Shown: positions 1 to 11,179 of the stretch, piece after piece | Layout of the letters: every line of letters starts with the position of its first letter | Numbering within the stretch: position 1 is the stretch's first letter | Source: Rhodoferax sp. | Lineage (GTDB): Bacteria > Pseudomonadota > Gammaproteobacteria > Burkholderiales > Burkholderiaceae_C | Length of the DNA stretch: 64,000 nt | Direction: 5' to 3' | Assembly (NCBI RefSeq): GCF_023700745.1 | Contig: NZ_JAMPYG010000002.1 | Span: 248,001 to 312,000, forward strand | Position numbers and translations under genes: made by a program | Notes under the pieces: generated by a model | Seen by the model: only the letters and a program-made list of their open reading frames with translations | Databases searched by the model: none | Told to the model about the DNA's origin: nothing

Positions 1-1832
<1,832 letters not shown>

Positions 1833-1840
1833 GGCAGGCC

Positions 1841-2491
1841 TTAACGCGCAAGCGCCCCGCTGCTGCCGAGCTCGCGCAGGTCGCGGGCGAAGCCTTCGAG
1901 CTCGGCCTCCAGACGCGCCACGGCCCGGCCCAGCACGTTGTAGGCCAGCACGGCAGGGATGGCAACGAGTAGGCCCGCAGCCGTCATGATCAGCGACTCG
2001 CCAACCGGACCCGAGATTTTGTCAATGGTGACCTGCCCCACGCTGGCGATGCCAATCAGGGCATGGTAAATGCCCCACACGGTGCCGAGCAGGCCGACGA
2101 ATGGCGCCGTGGCACCGATGGTGGCCAGCAAGACCTGGCCGTGCTGGAGCTTGGCGAGGGCGGCATGCAAGGCACTGCGCAGCACGCGGGTCAGCTGCTG
2201 GGCACGGTCGCCCCGGCTGGCCAGGGTTTGACTGGGCTCAAGGTCGGTCGAAAGCACCAGCGGCAGGATCAGCGACTCCCGGTCAAATGCCCTGATTTTC
2301 TGGACGGCATCAGCCACCGAACCGGATTGCCAAAAAGCGGCAATGCAACGCACCACATCGGCATTGGCGCGCCGCAACAACCATGTTTTCCAGAGAATGA
2401 CCACCCAACTCGTCACGGACATGGCCAGTAGCATCAGCGCGACCGAGCGCGCCAAAGCATCACCTTGCAGGAAGATCTGCGCCAGATTCAT
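1841..2491 (-). CDS. MotA/TolQ/ExbB proton channel family protein
   Basis: Integral membrane protein (216 aa) forming the proton channel partner of the downstream ExbD/TolR protein. Three hydrophobic segments are visible: near residues 10-35, around 120-145 ([20 protein letters not shown], the signature segment of the family) and around 160-185 ([20 protein letters not shown]). The start codon overlaps the stop of dapB as ATGA (2488-2491), so translation is probably coupled to dapB. Whether it serves TonB or Tol cannot be decided from this locus. Confidence 0.94.
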   Translation of the reverse strand: MNLAQIFLQGDALARSVALMLLAMSVTSWVVILWKTWLLRRANADVVRCIAAFWQSGSVADAVQKIRAFDRESLILPLVLSTDLEPSQTLASRGDRAQQLTRVLRSALHAALAKLQHGQVLLATIGATAPFVGLLGTVWGIYHALIGIASVGQVTIDKISGPVGESLIMTAAGLLVAIPAVLAYNVLGRAVARLEAELEGFARDLRELGSSGALAR

Positions 2492-3303
2492 TTGAGTTGG
2501 AGCACGTCGGACATGTCAAACAACCCGTTTTTTCGGCCACTCAGAAACCGCACCGCACGCAAGCTGCCCTGGGCATAAGAAACCCGGCTGGAGGACTTGT
2601 GGCTGATTTCAATGCGCTCGCCGGTGCCGGCAAAGAGCACGGTGTGGTCACCCACAATGTCACCGCCCCGGATGGTGGCAAAACCAATGCTTGAGGGATC
2701 GCGTTCACCGGTCACGCCATGGCGGGCATACACGGCACAGTCTTTCAGGTCGCGTCCGAGCGCCCCGGCAATGACCTCGCCCATTTTCAGGGCAGTGCCC
2801 GATGGCGCATCGACCTTGTGGCGGTGATGCGCCTCGATGATTTCAATGTCATAACCGGCATTGAGCGCTTTGGCCGCCATTTCCAGGAGTTTGAGCGTGA
2901 CGTTCATGCCCACGCTCATGTTGGGCGCCAACACGATGGCGATGTCTTTGGCGATCTCGGCAATTTCCTGTTTTTGCACCTCGCTGAACCCGGTGGTGCC
3001 AATGACGGCATTGACGCCCAGTTCGCGACAGACCTGCAAATGCGCCAGCGTCCCTTCGGGGCGGGTGAAATCGATCAGGGCCTGGGCATGGTTCAAGCCG
3101 GTGTGCAGGTCAGCACTGATGGCAATCCCGCTACTGCGTCCCAGAGCCGCCGCCGGGTCCAGGCCGACGGCGGGGCTGGTGGCAACATCGAGCGCGCCGC
3201 TGAGCTGGCAATCGTCTGAACGGCAAATGGCTTCGATCAGCATGCGGCCCATGCGGCCGCTGGCACCGGCCACACAAATGCGGTGGAGTGGGGAGTCAGT
3301 CAT
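2488..3303 (-). CDS. dapB: 4-hydroxy-tetrahydrodipicolinate reductase
   Basis: Lysine and diaminopimelate biosynthesis enzyme (271 aa) that reduces 4-hydroxy-tetrahydrodipicolinate with NAD(P)H. The N-terminus has the Rossmann motif [15 protein letters not shown]. Later come the catalytic segment [20 protein letters not shown] (two adjacent His, and Lys for substrate binding) and the conserved [16 protein letters not shown]. Length is normal for the family. It is 9 bp downstream of bamE and overlaps the following ExbB/TolQ gene by 4 bp, so bamE-dapB-exbB-exbD looks like one transcription unit. Confidence 0.97.
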   Translation of the reverse strand: MTDSPLHRICVAGASGRMGRMLIEAICRSDDCQLSGALDVATSPAVGLDPAAALGRSSGIAISADLHTGLNHAQALIDFTRPEGTLAHLQVCRELGVNAVIGTTGFSEVQKQEIAEIAKDIAIVLAPNMSVGMNVTLKLLEMAAKALNAGYDIEIIEAHHRHKVDAPSGTALKMGEVIAGALGRDLKDCAVYARHGVTGERDPSSIGFATIRGGDIVGDHTVLFAGTGERIEISHKSSSRVSYAQGSLRAVRFLSGRKNGLFDMSDVLQLK

Positions 3304-3312
3304 GGTCAGGAA

Positions 3313-3852
3313 TCAGTTGGCACCGCTTTCCAGCGGTGGGTAACTCGCCGGCAAGGGCGGCAAAGGTTTAAGTTCAGGTTGCACGGCCACAGCCGTGGCC
3401 TTGAGACTTTCTGCGGACATTTCCAGCACAGGAACCTTGCCGGTTTTACGGCCGGAATCCAGCGAGGCCACAAACTCGGCCTCGCTTGGCAGCGCATCCG
3501 CTTCAATCTTCACCAAACGATCACCCTCGAAAAACACGGTGACCCGGCGCGACTGGGGCTCCACGCCCTGACGCTTGAAGGTAAAGACATAGTCCCAGCG
3601 GTTGGTGTGAAAAACGCTGACGAGCAGGGGCGTACCCAGAATGTCACGCACCTGCAGGCGGCTCATGCCTTCCTTGAGCGCATCAGCTTGCTCACGCGAG
3701 ACAAAATTGCCTTGCACAATGTCGATTTTGTAAGGGGTGATCACATTGACCATGCGGTTGCTGGCTTGATCCAGACTGCCACACGCGGTCAAACCGACAA
3801 GCAAAAAGCCTGTCAAACTCAAGCAAAAAGGACGAACCAGAGATTTGGACAT
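3313..3852 (-). CDS. bamE: Outer membrane assembly lipoprotein BamE (SmpA/OmlA)
   Basis: Lipoprotein of the BAM complex that inserts beta-barrel proteins into the outer membrane (179 aa). It has a signal peptide ending in the lipobox LTAC, with Cys at residue 24. The BamE fold follows: IVQGNFVSREQADALKEGMS, then VRDILGTPLL and RWDYVFTFKR, all family hallmarks. The C-terminal roughly 60 residues are a low-complexity Pro/Ala-rich tail longer than in E. coli BamE. In many proteobacteria fur is divergent to this gene; here hprK follows instead and fur is absent. Confidence 0.93.
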   Translation of the reverse strand: MSKSLVRPFCLSLTGFLLVGLTACGSLDQASNRMVNVITPYKIDIVQGNFVSREQADALKEGMSRLQVRDILGTPLLVSVFHTNRWDYVFTFKRQGVEPQSRRVTVFFEGDRLVKIEADALPSEAEFVASLDSGRKTGKVPVLEMSAESLKATAVAVQPELKPLPPLPASYPPLESGAN

Positions 3853-3939
3853 GGGCTAAGTGGGTAGCAAAGAATCGGTGCATTGTACTGGTTACCCCCT
3901 CGGGGACGTGAGCGCCAGACCAGCCCGTGCCCCCTGCTA

Positions 3940-4890
3940 TCAGCCGGGATCATTCATCGCCAGACGATGGCGTTCGACGAAGTCCTTATAAGTGTCCACG
4001 CCGCGCATTTGCAAAATCGTGTTGCGCACAGCGGCCTCCACCAGCACGGCAATGTTGCGTCCGGCCACCACCTGGATCACCACCTTGCGCACGGGAACAT
4101 CAAGCACATCCTGCATCAGGGGTTCATAGGGAATACGTTCGTAATCCCGCTCCATGGTCTCGCGGCGCACCAGGTGGACAATGAGTTGCAGCCGTTTCTT
4201 GCGGCGCACCGCCGTTTCGCCAAAAATGCCACGGATATCGAGCAGGCCAATCCCGCGCACTTCGAGCAAATTAAGCAGCAGCTCCGGGCAACGCCCTTCA
4301 ATCGTGTCCTGGTTGATACGGTACAAATCCACGGCATCGTCAGCCACCAAGCCGTTGCCGCGCGAAATCAGCTCCAGCCCAAGCTCACTTTTCCCCAGGC
4401 CGGACTCACCGGTGATCAGCACGCCCAGGCCCAGAATGTCCATGAACACGCCGTGCATGGTGCAGCGGTCGGCGAAATGCTTGGATAAATAAGCGCGCAG
4501 CACGTCAATGACAAAGGCCGATGAGCCGTCGGTGGCAAACATCGGAATCTGGGCCCGCTCACACATGGAAGTCAGCGCCTCCGGGGCCGTTTGCCCATCT
4601 GCCAGCACCAGCACCGGGGGCTCCAGCGTGACGATGCGGGCGATGCGACGCGAGCAATCGTCAGGGGTTGAGTTGACCAGGTAAGCAACCTCGCGTTCGC
4701 CGAGAATCTGCACCCGGTAGGGGTGGATGTAGTTGAGATAGCCCACCAGATCGGCGCCGGAACGGGCAGCACGCACCGCAACTTCGTCAAAACGCCGCTC
4801 GGAAGCGCCCAGGCCGGCCACCCATTCCCAGCGCAAATTGGCACGAAAGGCCTCGAACAAAACGTCTGCACTGATGACATTGGGCTTCAT
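3940..4890 (-). CDS. hprK: HPr kinase/phosphorylase
   Basis: Bifunctional enzyme (316 aa) that phosphorylates and dephosphorylates a seryl residue of HPr-type phosphocarriers; in betaproteobacteria it belongs to the PTS-Ntr regulatory branch. The P-loop [18 protein letters not shown] lies near residue 155, followed by the HprK signature around [20 protein letters not shown]. The N-terminal half matches the HprK_N domain. It lies 50 bp downstream of ptsN on the same strand, the usual pairing. No HPr or EI-Ntr gene is in this window. Confidence 0.95.
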   Translation of the reverse strand: MKPNVISADVLFEAFRANLRWEWVAGLGASERRFDEVAVRAARSGADLVGYLNYIHPYRVQILGEREVAYLVNSTPDDCSRRIARIVTLEPPVLVLADGQTAPEALTSMCERAQIPMFATDGSSAFVIDVLRAYLSKHFADRCTMHGVFMDILGLGVLITGESGLGKSELGLELISRGNGLVADDAVDLYRINQDTIEGRCPELLLNLLEVRGIGLLDIRGIFGETAVRRKKRLQLIVHLVRRETMERDYERIPYEPLMQDVLDVPVRKVVIQVVAGRNIAVLVEAAVRNTILQMRGVDTYKDFVERHRLAMNDPG

Positions 4891-4940
4891 GGCAGGCGCT
4901 CCAGCTCAAAAATTCCGGGGGACAGGCAAGAGCGGATGGC

Positions 4941-5399
4941 TCAAGCCGATTGCCAGTTGGCAATGCGCTGGTACAGCTCCGAGGCATCCTGAACCGTCAG
5001 GAGCTGTTCGCGCAATGTGGCATCACTGAGCATTTCAGCAATTTCGGACAATATTTCCAGGTGTTTCTGTGTGGCAGCCTCTGGCACCAACAAAAAAATC
5101 ATCAGCCCAACCGCCTGCTCATCAGGAGAGTCAAATCCAATGGGCTGCGCCAACTGGATGACGGCCGCCATCGGTGCCTTGAGTCCCTTGATGCGGCCAT
5201 GCGGAATGGCAACGCCATGCCCTAGACCGGTGGAGCCCAGGCGCTCTCTTGAAAACAGGCTGTCAGTGACCAGGGCACGACTCAGACCGTGCAAGTTTTC
5301 AAACAGTAAACCCACCTCTTCAAAAGCTCTTTTCTTACTTGTTACGTCCACGTGGACCAGAACTTGTTCAGCCGAAAGGATGGAGGCGAGTCGATTCAT
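4941..5399 (-). CDS. ptsN: PTS IIA-like nitrogen regulatory protein PtsN (EIIA-Ntr)
   Basis: Phosphoryl-acceptor protein of the nitrogen-related PTS, 152 aa from the chosen ATG at 5399 (MNRLASILSAEQ). A longer frame opens at 5453, but that start would lie inside the hpf terminator hairpin, so the downstream ATG is preferred. The active-site His is in the motif GLGHGVAIPHGRIKGL, the typical EIIA type-2 phosphorylation site. Its neighbours are hpf upstream and hprK downstream. Known roles of the family include control of potassium transport and carbon/nitrogen balance through phosphorylation state. Confidence 0.94.
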   Translation of the reverse strand: MNRLASILSAEQVLVHVDVTSKKRAFEEVGLLFENLHGLSRALVTDSLFSRERLGSTGLGHGVAIPHGRIKGLKAPMAAVIQLAQPIGFDSPDEQAVGLMIFLLVPEAATQKHLEILSEIAEMLSDATLREQLLTVQDASELYQRIANWQSA

Positions 5400-5435
5400 G
5401 ATGTATTTGGAAGGTGCGCGACAAAAATTTGGCAC

Positions 5436-5468
5436 AAAAAAAGCCGCACGCACTTGCGGGCGGCTTTT
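5436..5468 (-). terminator. Rho-independent terminator after hpf
   Basis: On the minus strand the arms AAAAGCCGC and GCGGCTTTT (5439-5447 and 5460-5468) form a 9-bp stem, extended inside by a CGC/GCG pair, and a run of seven T follows. It sits between the hpf stop (5480) and the ptsN start (5399), so part of the hpf transcript should end here and ptsN may need its own promoter. Confidence 0.85.
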
Positions 5469-5479
5469 GCGATTTTAAA

Positions 5480-5809
5480 TTACATCAAGCGCTTGGGCGC
5501 GTCATGGTGGTGTGATTGCAAACGGTCCTTGTGGCGGACCACCTGACGGTCAAGTTTATCAACCAGTTCATCGACAGCGGCATAGAGGTCGGCATGGGCA
5601 CTTTCAGCGAACAGTTCGATGCCCTTGATGTGAATATTGCATTCCGCTTTTTGTCGACGCTCCTTCTCCTTCATATTTTCCAGGGTCAGCAACACCTTGA
5701 CATCCACCACCTGGTCAAAATGCCGTTTGATCCGGTCCAGCTTGCTTGTCACATAACTACGCAAAGCAGGGGTTACTTCCAAATGGTGACCGCTGATCGT
5801 CAAGTTCAT
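5480..5809 (-). CDS. hpf: Ribosome hibernation promoting factor
   Basis: Short-form HPF/RaiA protein (109 aa) that binds the 30S decoding centre in stationary phase and helps form inactive 100S ribosomes. It opens with [20 protein letters not shown] and contains the family core [19 protein letters not shown] and the [18 protein letters not shown] segment. It lacks the C-terminal dimerisation domain of long HPF. A GGAGG-like site precedes the ATG. The sigma-54 gene rpoN, often just upstream of hpf in proteobacteria, is not adjacent here. Confidence 0.95.
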   Translation of the reverse strand: MNLTISGHHLEVTPALRSYVTSKLDRIKRHFDQVVDVKVLLTLENMKEKERRQKAECNIHIKGIELFAESAHADLYAAVDELVDKLDRQVVRHKDRLQSHHHDAPKRLM

Positions 5810-6149
5810 AAAAGCCTCCTAAAGCTCTTGGGTAAGAAAGCTGCCAACGACGCTGGCAACCGAAAAAAGAGTTGTCAAGCCATGGCGCTGACTATGCCCC
5901 GGCTTGGCGCAATTTGCAATTTATTTTTCATGATGCAATGCAACATACTCCGGTCTTGCGGATCACGTCATTGGCGCAACAGCTGCTGCAATGCGATAAT
6001 CCTCAAGATCGAATGATTGGATTTTGACGGATCGCGCAGCACATAAACTCCTCCCTGTCGCTGGTTTTCAACTCGCCTAAGCATCCTCTGCTTGAACACC
6101 ACCCAACCGACATCACGCTTCATGATCTACCTCTTTTGGGAGTGAGCGC
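5810..6149. other. Intergenic region between divergent hpf and corA
   Basis: 340 bp without a convincing gene. It must hold the promoters of hpf (minus) and corA (plus). A short GCCA/TGGC hairpin lies in the hpf leader near 5840-5860. I see no clear -35/-10 pair and no sigma-54 site. Confidence 0.6.
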
Positions 6150-7136
6150 ATGCTCAATATTTTCACCCTTGCCAACGGCCGCCTGTTTCAGGAAGAGATC
6201 GAATCTCTTGAAGAGTTGTCTCGTTTTCAGCCGATCTGGGTTGACCTGGAGTCGCCCACACTGGAGGAAAAGCGCTGGATCAAGCAATATTTTGGACTCT
6301 CGATTCCCGAAGATGCGATGGACGAGGATATTGAAGAATCGGCCCGTTTTTACAAGGAAGACAACGGCGAACTGCACATCCGCAGCGACTTTCTGGTCGC
6401 CGACGATGTTGACCCGCACACGGTTCGGGTAGCGTTTATCCTCAATCTGGTCAACGACGAACTCAAAAGCAAGGGCGTCCTGTTTTCCATTCACGACGAG
6501 GACGTGCCGGTATTTCGCTTGCTGCGCATGCGTGCCCGGCGCGCCCCCGGCCTGATTGAAGACGCCAAGGAAGTACTGCTCAAACTGTTCGACGCCGATG
6601 CCGAGTATTCAGCCGATACGCTCGAAGAAATTTACGATGAGCTCGAAAAAGCAAGCGCCAAGGTGCTGTCGGGCGATGTGACCGACGCACTGGCCGGTGA
6701 GGTGCTGGGCGCCATCGCGCGCCATGAAGACATGAACGGCCGCATTCGACGCAACGCCATGGACACACGACGCGCGGTCAGCTTCATGATGCGCACCAAA
6801 ATGCTCAACAGCGAACAGTTTGAAGATGCGCGACAAATCCTGCGCGACATCGATTCACTGGATTCTCATACTGCCTTTTTGTTTGACAAGATCAACTTCC
6901 TGATGGATGCCACGGTCGGCTTCATCAACATCAACCAGAACAAGATCATCAAGATTTTTTCGGTCGCCAGCGTGGCACTGCTCCCGCCCACCCTGATTGC
7001 CAGCCTGTATGGCATGAACTTCAAGTTCATGCCCGAGCTCGACTGGGCCATGGGTTACCCCTACGCCCTGGGCCTGATGCTGGCCAGCGCACTGGTGCCG
7101 ATGTGGTACTTCAGAAAACGCGGCTGGCTCAAATAG
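6150..7136 (+). CDS. corA: Magnesium/cobalt transporter CorA
   Basis: Homopentameric inner-membrane Mg2+ channel (328 aa) that also passes Co2+ and Ni2+. A long acidic cytoplasmic N-terminal domain precedes two C-terminal transmembrane helices. The diagnostic GMN motif is present in SLYGMNFKFMPELDWAMGYP, after the long helix ending FININQNKIIKIFSVASVAL. It ends with the usual positive tail (FRKRGWLK). GGGAG precedes the ATG. The gene is monocistronic and convergent with mtnN, with no bases between the two stop codons. Confidence 0.96.
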   Translation: MLNIFTLANGRLFQEEIESLEELSRFQPIWVDLESPTLEEKRWIKQYFGLSIPEDAMDEDIEESARFYKEDNGELHIRSDFLVADDVDPHTVRVAFILNLVNDELKSKGVLFSIHDEDVPVFRLLRMRARRAPGLIEDAKEVLLKLFDADAEYSADTLEEIYDELEKASAKVLSGDVTDALAGEVLGAIARHEDMNGRIRRNAMDTRRAVSFMMRTKMLNSEQFEDARQILRDIDSLDSHTAFLFDKINFLMDATVGFININQNKIIKIFSVASVALLPPTLIASLYGMNFKFMPELDWAMGYPYALGLMLASALVPMWYFRKRGWLK

Positions 7137-7886
7137 CTATAGGTGCTTGATGAACTGGCCAAGCACAGCCAAGGCATAAGGACTGGCTACCTGGGTCACA
7201 AACGCAGAAAAGTCCAGGGGCGCCTGGGCATCCGCGCGGTCTGAAATGGTGCGCATGGCGGCAAATGGCACGCCGTAGTCATGACACACTTGCGCCACTG
7301 CCGCACCTTCCATTTCGACAGCCAGGGGCTCATGGCCTGCGGCATTTAGGTCAGCGCGCAAGACGGTAACCGCCACGGGGTCGCAGACAAACTGATCACC
7401 GCTGGCAATCAGGCCTTGGTGGACTTCGGGTGCATCCAGCAGCAAGCTGCGATGGAAGTGCTCTCCAACACCCGCCAGACCAACATGGGTGGCAGCCAGC
7501 AAAGCCGCAGAAAGCGCTGGATCGCAGTCAAGCGTTGCGCGCCCATACAGCGGTATTTCATAACGCGGAAAAAGCGGGGCAGAGTTCAGATCGTGCTGGA
7601 TGAAGGCCTCTGCCACCACCACGTCACCCACCTTGACGCCGCCGCCCACCCCCCCGGCGACACCCGTAAACACCACACGTTTGACATCAAACGCTTCAAT
7701 CAACACGGTGGTGGTGGTGGCTGCCGCCACCTTGCCAACCTTGGACAATACCAGCACCACGTCCTGCCCACCCCACTGGCCGCACCAGAATGTGCGACCG
7801 GCACGCCTGACGCGCTGCGGGTTGACCAATTGCGCCAGCAGGCCCCGCTGCTCATCCAGCAGGGCACTCATGATGGCCAGCGTCAA
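7137..7886 (-). CDS. mtnN: 5'-methylthioadenosine/S-adenosylhomocysteine nucleosidase
   Basis: Purine-nucleoside phosphorylase-fold enzyme (249 aa) that cleaves adenine from methylthioadenosine and S-adenosylhomocysteine, recycling SAM by-products. It shows the nucleoside-binding glycine segment VVFTGVAGGVGGGVKVGDVV, the Glu of VEMEGAAVAQVC and the catalytic Asp of ISDRAD. An alternative Met lies at residue 6. It is 18 bp downstream of fadD on the same strand and probably co-transcribed with it, though no functional link is evident. Confidence 0.93.
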   Translation of the reverse strand: MTLAIMSALLDEQRGLLAQLVNPQRVRRAGRTFWCGQWGGQDVVLVLSKVGKVAAATTTTVLIEAFDVKRVVFTGVAGGVGGGVKVGDVVVAEAFIQHDLNSAPLFPRYEIPLYGRATLDCDPALSAALLAATHVGLAGVGEHFHRSLLLDAPEVHQGLIASGDQFVCDPVAVTVLRADLNAAGHEPLAVEMEGAAVAQVCHDYGVPFAAMRTISDRADAQAPLDFSAFVTQVASPYALAVLGQFIKHL

Positions 7887-7904
7887 GTGCGCACCCCGGC
7901 CATG

Positions 7905-9578
7905 CTATTTGCCCCGCAGCTCACGCCGCAATATCTTGCCGACCGGCGTTTTGGGCAATTCAGAGCGGAACTCCACCACTTTGGGCTGCTTGTAGCCGGT
8001 GAGGTTTTCCTTGCAATAAGCACGCACCTGCTCTTCGGTGACGCCGGGGTCTTTTCTGACAATGACCAGTTTGACCGCCTCGCCGGCTTTCTCGTCCGGC
8101 ATGCCCACGCAGGCGCACTCCAAGATGCCGTCCATCTGCGAGACCACGTCTTCAAGCTCGGTCGGGAAGACGTTGAAACCGCTCACCAGAATCATGTCCT
8201 TCTTGCGGTCGACGATTCTGAAATAACCACGCGCATCCATCACGCCAATGTCACCCGATTTGAAATAGCCGTCCGCGGTCATCACCTTGGCGGTCTCATC
8301 GGGGCGCTGCCAGTAACCAGCCATCACTTGCGGGCCCTTGATGGCAATCTCGCCAGACTGGCCCATGGGCACTTCATTGCCCCCATCATCGATCAATTTG
8401 AGCCAGGTACCAGGCACCGGCAGACCGATGGAGCCTGAGTATTCCTTGATGGTCACCGGGTTGGCCGTGGCAATCGGAGAGGTCTCGCTCAGGCCATAAC
8501 CCTCAACAATGGGACAGCCCGTTTTCTCCAGCCAGAGCTTGGCTACCGTACTTTGCACGGCAGTACCCCCGCCCGCAGATACCAGCAGACTGGTCCAGTT
8601 CACCTTGCCAAAATCGGGATGGTTGGCCAGACCATTGAACAAGGTATTGACCGCCGGGAAGAAATGGATCTTGTGCTTGGCCAACTCGGCCAGCACGGCC
8701 GGGAAGTCGCGCGGATTGGGAATCAGGATCAGCTTGCCGCCAATGCGCAGGGACAGCATCATGGCGACAGTAAAGGCGAAAATATGGTACAGCGGCAAGG
8801 CACACACCGCATTCATTTGTTCGCCTTCGGGTATTTTTTCCAAAGCCGGCCTGAACCAGTCATCTGTCTGCAACAGGTTGGCCACCAGGTTGCGCTGCAA
8901 CAGCACCGCGCCCTTGGAAACACCGGTGGTACCGCCGGTGTACTGCAACACCGCCACGTCATCCGGCTTGATGACCACTTTTTTCAAACTGCCATTGCTG
9001 GCCTTGGCAATGGCCGCGTTAAAGCGCACCGCGCTGGGTAAATTAAATACCGGCACCATCTTCTTGACGTTGCGCACGACGTAGTTCACCAGAGCGCCTT
9101 TGAGCAGGCCCAGTTGGTCGCCCATGGCACACAACACGATGTGCTTGACCGGTGTCGCAGCCAGGCATTTCTCGAGTGTGGCGGCAAAGTTCTCCAGAAT
9201 CACGATGGCCTTGGCTCCCGAGTCCTTGAGCTGGTGCTCCAGTTCGCGTGCCGTGTACAGCGGATTGACATTGACCAGCGTGTAACCGGCCCGCAGGATG
9301 CCAGCCACGGCAATGGGATACTGCAGCACATTGGGCATCATGATGGCAACCCGATCGCCCTTGACCAGACCCAGACTTTGCAGATACACGCCAAAGGTCT
9401 GGCTTAAATCATCCACCTGCCGGTAGCTTTGTTCCTTGCCCATGAAGCTGTAGGCTGGCCGATTGGCAAACTTCTTGAAGCTTTCCTCCATCATGTCGAC
9501 CATGGAGGCATATCGGTTCACATCAATGTCGGAGGACACACCCGGGGGATAGCTCTTGAGCCAGATGCGATCGGTCAT
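7905..9578 (-). CDS. fadD: Long-chain fatty-acid--CoA ligase
   Basis: Membrane-associated AMP-forming acyl-CoA synthetase (557 aa) activating long-chain fatty acids for beta-oxidation or lipid synthesis. It contains the P-loop-like adenylate motif LQYTGGTTGVSKGAVLL, the A5-type motif VEGYGLSETSPIA, and near the C-terminus the hinge GWW-type region DRKKDMILVSGFNVFP and the catalytic Lys segment TPVGKILRRELR. Length matches E. coli FadD. A 169-bp gap containing the pntB terminator separates it from pntB. Confidence 0.93.
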   Translation of the reverse strand: MTDRIWLKSYPPGVSSDIDVNRYASMVDMMEESFKKFANRPAYSFMGKEQSYRQVDDLSQTFGVYLQSLGLVKGDRVAIMMPNVLQYPIAVAGILRAGYTLVNVNPLYTARELEHQLKDSGAKAIVILENFAATLEKCLAATPVKHIVLCAMGDQLGLLKGALVNYVVRNVKKMVPVFNLPSAVRFNAAIAKASNGSLKKVVIKPDDVAVLQYTGGTTGVSKGAVLLQRNLVANLLQTDDWFRPALEKIPEGEQMNAVCALPLYHIFAFTVAMMLSLRIGGKLILIPNPRDFPAVLAELAKHKIHFFPAVNTLFNGLANHPDFGKVNWTSLLVSAGGGTAVQSTVAKLWLEKTGCPIVEGYGLSETSPIATANPVTIKEYSGSIGLPVPGTWLKLIDDGGNEVPMGQSGEIAIKGPQVMAGYWQRPDETAKVMTADGYFKSGDIGVMDARGYFRIVDRKKDMILVSGFNVFPTELEDVVSQMDGILECACVGMPDEKAGEAVKLVIVRKDPGVTEEQVRAYCKENLTGYKQPKVVEFRSELPKTPVGKILRRELRGK

Positions 9579-9701
9579 TATTGATGCTCCACGTATTTTG
9601 AATTTAAAGCTGGATTTTCACCCGGCTGTCAGTTTCTGTAAGCTGTATTTACCCTAATTAGAGTGCAAACCCCAGGTTAGCTTGACGCTCTGAAAACAAT
9701 C

Positions 9702-9727
9702 AAAAAAGAGGCCGCTTGGGCCTCTTT
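9702..9727 (-). terminator. Rho-independent terminator after pntB
   Basis: On the minus strand GAGGCC pairs with GGCCTC (9719-9724 with 9708-9713) around a 5-nt loop, followed by a run of T. It starts 20 bp past the pntB stop codon. Confidence 0.85.
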
Positions 9728-9747
9728 CAGACAGATCGGTGGACGCT

Positions 9748-11166
9748 TCAGGCTTTCAGGGCGGTCAGCACTTCATCCAGCATTTTCTTGGCATCGCCAA
9801 ACAGCATTCGGTTGTTTTCCTTGTAGAACAGCGGGTTGTCGACGCCGGCGTAACCCGAGGCCATGCTGCGTTTCATGACGATCGAGGTCTTGGCTTTCCA
9901 GACCTCCAGCACCGGCATGCCGGCAATCGGACTGCTCGGGTCATCCTGGGCGCTGGGGTTGACGATGTCGTTGGCCCCGATCACCATGGCCACGTCGGTG
10001 TCTGGAAAATCGTCATTGAGTTCGTCCATTTCAAACACAATGTCGTAAGGCACTTTGGCCTCGGCCAGCAGCACGTTCATGTGCCCCGGCATGCGCCCGG
10101 CGACCGGGTGAATGCCAAAACGGATATTGACGCCCTTCTCGCGCAGCAGCTTGGTGATTTCGAACACCGTGTGCTGGGCTTGCGCCACCGCCATGCCGTA
10201 GCCCGGCACAATGATGACGCTCTTGGCTTCGCGCAGCAGTTCAGCCGTTTCCAGTGCCGATACCGGCGTCACTTCACCGACCGGCTGCTCGCCGCCAGCG
10301 GTAGCCGTGGGCTTGGCGCTGGTGGTGCCAAAACCGCCTGCAATCACGCTGATGAAGCTGCGATTCATGGCATTGCACATGATGTACGACAGAATGGCAC
10401 CGCTGGAGCCCACCAGGGCACCCACCACGATCAGCAGGTCGTTGGACAGCATGAAACCAGTGGCGGCAGCTGCCCAGCCCGAATAGCTGTTGAGCATGGA
10501 CACCACCACGGGCATGTCGGCGCCGCCAATGGCCATCACCATGTGCACGCCAAACAGCAGGGCCAGCACGGTCATCACGATCAGCGGTGTCCAACCGTCA
10601 GCCACCGTATGCGCATTCATGAACACGCCACCGAAGTAGATCACCACCAGCAAGCCAGTCAGGTTGAGCCAGTGACGCCCCGGCAACAAGACCGGGTTGC
10701 CGCTGACACGCCCTGAAAGCTTGCCAAACGCAATCACCGAGCCCGAGAACGTGACAGCGCCGATGAAGATACCGATGTAGATCTCGAGTTCATGGATGGT
10801 CTTGGCCGCGCCGACAAAATCCTTGGTGGCCGATGGATCGACAAAGGTGGCAAAACCCACCAGCATGGCGGCCAGGCCAACCATGCTGTGCATGAAAGCC
10901 ACCAACTCGGGCATCTGCGTCATTTGCACGGTACGCGCCAGGTACAAGCCGACGCTGCCGCCGATCAGCATGGCGCCGATGATCCAGGCATAACCGCCGC
11001 CGGTCACCTGCGGCCCAAACACCGTGGCCAGCACGGCGATGGTCATGCCGATCATGCCGAACAGGTTGCCTCGGCGAGAACTTTCCTGGTTGGACAGGCC
11101 GCCCAGGCTCAGAATGAAAAGAATGGTTGCGCCAATGTAGGCCACTGTGGAAAGGTTTGAGGACAT
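9748..11166 (-). CDS. pntB: NAD(P) transhydrogenase subunit beta
   Basis: Membrane subunit (472 aa) of the proton-translocating transhydrogenase that makes NADPH from NADH using proton motive force. The N-terminal roughly 270 residues hold about nine hydrophobic helices. The C-terminal domain III binds NADP(H), with [14 protein letters not shown] as the nucleotide-binding loop, [20 protein letters not shown] and [11 protein letters not shown]. It follows pntA by 13 bp, and a terminator hairpin lies just after the stop. Confidence 0.97.
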   Translation of the reverse strand: MSSNLSTVAYIGATILFILSLGGLSNQESSRRGNLFGMIGMTIAVLATVFGPQVTGGGYAWIIGAMLIGGSVGLYLARTVQMTQMPELVAFMHSMVGLAAMLVGFATFVDPSATKDFVGAAKTIHELEIYIGIFIGAVTFSGSVIAFGKLSGRVSGNPVLLPGRHWLNLTGLLVVIYFGGVFMNAHTVADGWTPLIVMTVLALLFGVHMVMAIGGADMPVVVSMLNSYSGWAAAATGFMLSNDLLIVVGALVGSSGAILSYIMCNAMNRSFISVIAGGFGTTSAKPTATAGGEQPVGEVTPVSALETAELLREAKSVIIVPGYGMAVAQAQHTVFEITKLLREKGVNIRFGIHPVAGRMPGHMNVLLAEAKVPYDIVFEMDELNDDFPDTDVAMVIGANDIVNPSAQDDPSSPIAGMPVLEVWKAKTSIVMKRSMASGYAGVDNPLFYKENNRMLFGDAKKMLDEVLTALKA

Positions 11167-11179
11167 GCGTGGCTCCTTC

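Noticed and set aside
9739..10716. 325-codon plus-strand frame inside pntB
   Set aside because: Antisense shadow of pntB, low-complexity His/Gln-rich translation.
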